Source of the DNA: Candidatus Woesearchaeota archaeon
Lineage (GTDB): Archaea; Nanobdellota; Nanobdellia; Woesearchaeales; UBA12501
Reading direction: 5' to 3'
Length of the DNA: 6,291 nucleotides
Assembly (NCBI GenBank): GCA_026394915.1
Contig: JAPLZS010000013.1
Location: 1 to 6,291, forward strand
The position numbers were made by a program, and so were the translations under genes. Of the stretch, positions 4,798 through 6,291 are shown piece after piece; position 1 is the stretch's first letter, and every line of letters begins with the position of its first letter. Below the pieces are notes generated by a model that searched no databases, was not told the DNA's origin, and worked only from the letters and a program-made list of their open reading frames with translations.

Positions 4798-5571
4798 CTA
4801 CTCTGTACTCGTCCAATTGTATTTCACAGCAAATGAGAATATGAACGGGTTCTTGTTTATCTGAGTATTCTCGTCAATCAAGCTTATTATGACGCTGCCG
4901 TTTCCCCTGTCGATCGCCTCAAAAGTGAGGCTCTGCTTTGATGCGATGTCCATCAGACTTCCTGTCCTGAATGCATTCGGATTCTCTTTCTGCGAAGTTA
5001 TATACTCTCTTGCTGCGCTGATCATCTTAGGCATCATCACTTTTGCGCTTGCACTGAAATCTGATTTGGTCTCTCTTGCAGAATCTTTGATCAATGTGAC
5101 TGGATATTTAATATCAAACAAAACCTCTTCCTCTGCAATCGTGACTGATGAATTGATGTCTCCTTCTTCAATAGAGTAACCCTGCTGCTTGAAGCTCTCA
5201 AAGCCGTTTGTGCATGATTTGAGGGAATTGTCCATATAATATTTCAGCGTCTCTTTTATAGTATCATCAGAAGGCACAGATTCAGTCCCTTCAAAGAAAT
5301 AATAAGGTATTTCTATGCCTGTAAAAGTCAGGAACTCAGCAGGAAAAGCAACACCTCCTCTCAATCCAGTATAGACAACAGCATCCTGTGCTGTCTGCTT
5401 TGCGCAGCTTGTGATGAAGCCGTTCAATGAAGATGTGTCAATGGAGACCCCCTGATTTGCATTTGCGCCTGCACTTGAGCCTCTTTCTCTGATCAGCAAG
5501 AAAGCCCCTGCAATTAGAATAACAATTATCCCTATTATAATGAAAACTGTCACCTGACTCTTTTTTTGCAT
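4798..5571 (-). CDS. Pilin-like single-pass membrane protein, DPANN-type conserved family
   Basis: The product is 257 residues from the ATG at 5571. It begins MQKKSQVTVFIIIGIIVILIAG: a short basic leader, then Q-V-T-V-F and a long hydrophobic helix (about 7-27). This resembles an archaeal class III (type IV pilin-like) signal, in which a prepilin peptidase would cut just before the helix, although the usual Gly before the cut is replaced by Ser. It may instead be a plain N-terminal anchor. The outer domain has two cysteines, C56 in TSCAKQTAQDAV and C120 in LKSCTNGFESFKQQGY, likely a disulfide, and an RGG at 71-73. I recall many DPANN proteins with this layout (anchor, Cys-x-x-x-T, GG, second Cys, F-x-x-F) and no known function. 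In-frame ATGs at 5580 and 5586 exist, but the TATA box places the transcript start at about 5572, favouring leaderless initiation at 5571. It is the first gene of the operon with the secreted Cys-rich protein. Confidence 0.75.
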   Translation of the reverse strand: MQKKSQVTVFIIIGIIVILIAGAFLLIRERGSSAGANANQGVSIDTSSLNGFITSCAKQTAQDAVVYTGLRGGVAFPAEFLTFTGIEIPYYFFEGTESVPSDDTIKETLKYYMDNSLKSCTNGFESFKQQGYSIEEGDINSSVTIAEEEVLFDIKYPVTLIKDSARETKSDFSASAKVMMPKMISAAREYITSQKENPNAFRTGSLMDIASKQSLTFEAIDRGNGSVIISLIDENTQINKNPFIFSFAVKYNWTSTE

Positions 5572-5593
5572 AGTATACATATTCATCAATTAG

Positions 5594-5602
5594 TATATAA
5601 AG
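5594..5602 (-). promoter_or_regulatory. TATA box of the pilin-like/secreted protein operon
   Basis: CTTTATATA on the minus strand follows an A-rich BRE-like run (CAAAAAA). Its centre lies about 27 bases from the ATG at 5571, so the transcript should begin at or next to that codon. This decides between the three clustered ATGs (5586, 5580, 5571). Confidence 0.65.
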
Positions 5603-5627
5603 TTTTTTGAATTTCACTCATTATACT

Positions 5628-5667
5628 TATCATATTTACACCTATCATATTTTTACACCTATCATAT
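5628..5667. repeat. Iterated TATCATAT...ACACC repeats in a divergent promoter region
   Basis: Three copies of TATCATAT begin at 5628, 5643 and 5660. The first two continue as TTACACC and TTTTTACACC respectively, giving units of 15 and 17 bases; the third ends after the 8-mer. The array sits midway between the TATA boxes of the two divergent genes (5594-5602 minus, 5692-5699 plus) and overlaps neither, the position expected of a shared activator or repressor site. On the minus strand the unit reads GGTGTAAA(AA)TATGATA. Confidence 0.6.
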
Positions 5668-5691
5668 TATATGTTGTGCAGCTGAACAAAA

Positions 5692-5699
5692 TTTATATA
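5692..5699 (+). promoter_or_regulatory. TATA box of the aminotransferase gene
   Basis: TTTATATA preceded by the purine-rich GAACAAAA (5684-5691, BRE-like). Its centre is 26 bases from the ATG at 5722, so the transcript is probably leaderless; the T-rich stretch before the ATG contains no Shine-Dalgarno motif. Confidence 0.7.
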
Positions 5700-5721
5700 C
5701 TACAAGGTCTCTTTTTTTGCC

Positions 5722-6291
5722 ATGGAGAAAGTCATAAAGAAACTGAAGGAATTGACAAGGCATGCTAATGTGAAAATCCTCAATTCAGGCAATGCAGCGA
5801 TATTTGCAGCAGCCTATATAATAAGCAGGGCCTGCACAAAGAAGCTGGTCCTTGTCCCTGACCAGGGCGGCTGGATGAGCTTCAGCACATACCCATTGAT
5901 ATTCGGCCTGAATGTAAAGGAGATAAAGACAGACAGGGGCATAATAGATCTCAAGGACCTTGAGGAGAATGCAAAAGGGGCAGGGGCATTGTTTGTCACG
6001 AGCTTTGCAGGATACTATGCAGAGCAGCCCATGAAAGAGATATCAAAGATATGCAGGAAGAACAGCTGCCTGCTGGTTGAGGATGCTTCTGGATCGATAG
6101 GAGACAAGATTCTCTGCAATGGAGAGTATTCTGACATAATTGTAGGATCATTCGGAAAATGGAAAGCAGCTGACCTCGGCTCAGGAGGATTCATTTCATC
6201 CAGCACCAAAGATTATTTTGAGAACTCAAGGGAGATATTTTCTTTCATGAATTTCAACGGAGATTATAATGCGATGCTCAGCAAGCTGGAG
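5722..6291 (+). CDS. PLP-dependent DegT/DnrJ/EryC1/StrS-type aminotransferase, N-terminal part
   Basis: The first 190 residues are present; the frame is open at the window edge and these enzymes are usually 350-400 residues. They are fold-type I PLP enzymes, often making amino sugars or related cell-surface precursors. LNSGNAAIFAA (20-30) corresponds to the S-G-T-x-A phosphate-binding turn; FVTSFAGYYAEQPMKEI (91-107) matches the conserved loop usually reading H-x-x-G-x-P-x-x-M-x-x-I; LLVEDASGSIGD (117-128) holds D121, which should pair with the pyridine nitrogen; SFGKWKAADLGSGGFIS (143-159) holds the Schiff-base lysine, most likely K148, six residues before the GG as in DegT enzymes, with K146 the alternative. 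Some positions differ from typical sugar aminotransferases (SFAG rather than H-x-x-G), so the substrate is open. Its promoter faces the surface-protein operon across a repeat-bearing divergent region, which weakly suggests a role in cell-envelope modification. Confidence 0.85.
   Translation, partial: MEKVIKKLKELTRHANVKILNSGNAAIFAAAYIISRACTKKLVLVPDQGGWMSFSTYPLIFGLNVKEIKTDRGIIDLKDLEENAKGAGALFVTSFAGYYAEQPMKEISKICRKNSCLLVEDASGSIGDKILCNGEYSDIIVGSFGKWKAADLGSGGFISSSTKDYFENSREIFSFMNFNGDYNAMLSKLE

Noticed and set aside
5572..5589. Longer starts for the pilin-like protein (TTG 5589, ATG 5586, ATG 5580).
   Set aside because: The TATA box at 5594-5602 puts the transcript start near 5572, so these codons would lie upstream of the mRNA. 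The 5571 start also gives a normal short basic leader.
5628..5667. CRISPR-like array.
   Set aside because: The repeat units are only 8-17 bases with no spacers of regular size; they read as regulatory repeats.
5814..6209. Minus-strand frames opposite the aminotransferase.
   Set aside because: The plus strand encodes an uninterrupted PLP enzyme with its catalytic motifs in order; these are antisense shadows.

Overview
The window looks like a piece of an AT-rich archaeal genome. The evidence is short compact genes, archaeal promoters (TTTATATA-type boxes about 26 bp upstream of start codons, preceded by A-rich BRE-like tracts), and start signals that are either leaderless or use GTGAT, which complements the usual 16S rRNA tail. 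Several small proteins of unknown function, and a protein beginning with a pilin-like QVTVFIIIGIIV segment, are typical in my experience of DPANN archaea, Woesearchaeota in particular. That assignment is inference; there is no rRNA or marker gene here.

Layout. Bases 1-139 are GC-richer, carry two hairpins and have no convincing gene. On the minus strand follow a lineage-specific coiled-coil protein (140-637, own promoter) and a two-gene operon read from 1793 down to 768: a short class I SAM-dependent methyltransferase, then a flavin reductase-like FMN-binding protein. A 121-bp divergent intergenic region separates this from a plus-strand pair: a 46-residue ribbon-helix-helix (RHH) DNA-binding protein (1915-2055), too small for ordinary ORF calling, overlapping by ATGA a membrane-anchored protein with an HExxH zinc-peptidase motif (2052-2960). 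That pair runs head-on, with no spacer, into a minus-strand surface operon: a pilin-like membrane protein (4798-5571) followed by a 599-residue secreted Cys-rich protein (2961-4760). A 150-bp divergent region with iterated TATCATAT repeats leads to a plus-strand PLP-dependent DegT-type aminotransferase that runs off the window end (5722-6291).

Most interesting points: (1) the RHH/HExxH pair, which in layout resembles regulator-metallopeptidase modules such as ImmR/ImmA but uses different parts; (2) a shared promoter module, TTTATATAT-N5-GTATATACTCC, in front of both the RHH gene and the unrelated coiled-coil gene more than 1 kb away, which suggests co-regulation; (3) the repeat array between the surface operon and the aminotransferase gene; (4) a consistent split of translation starts between leaderless first genes and GTGAT-N3-ATG genes, which settles several start codons.
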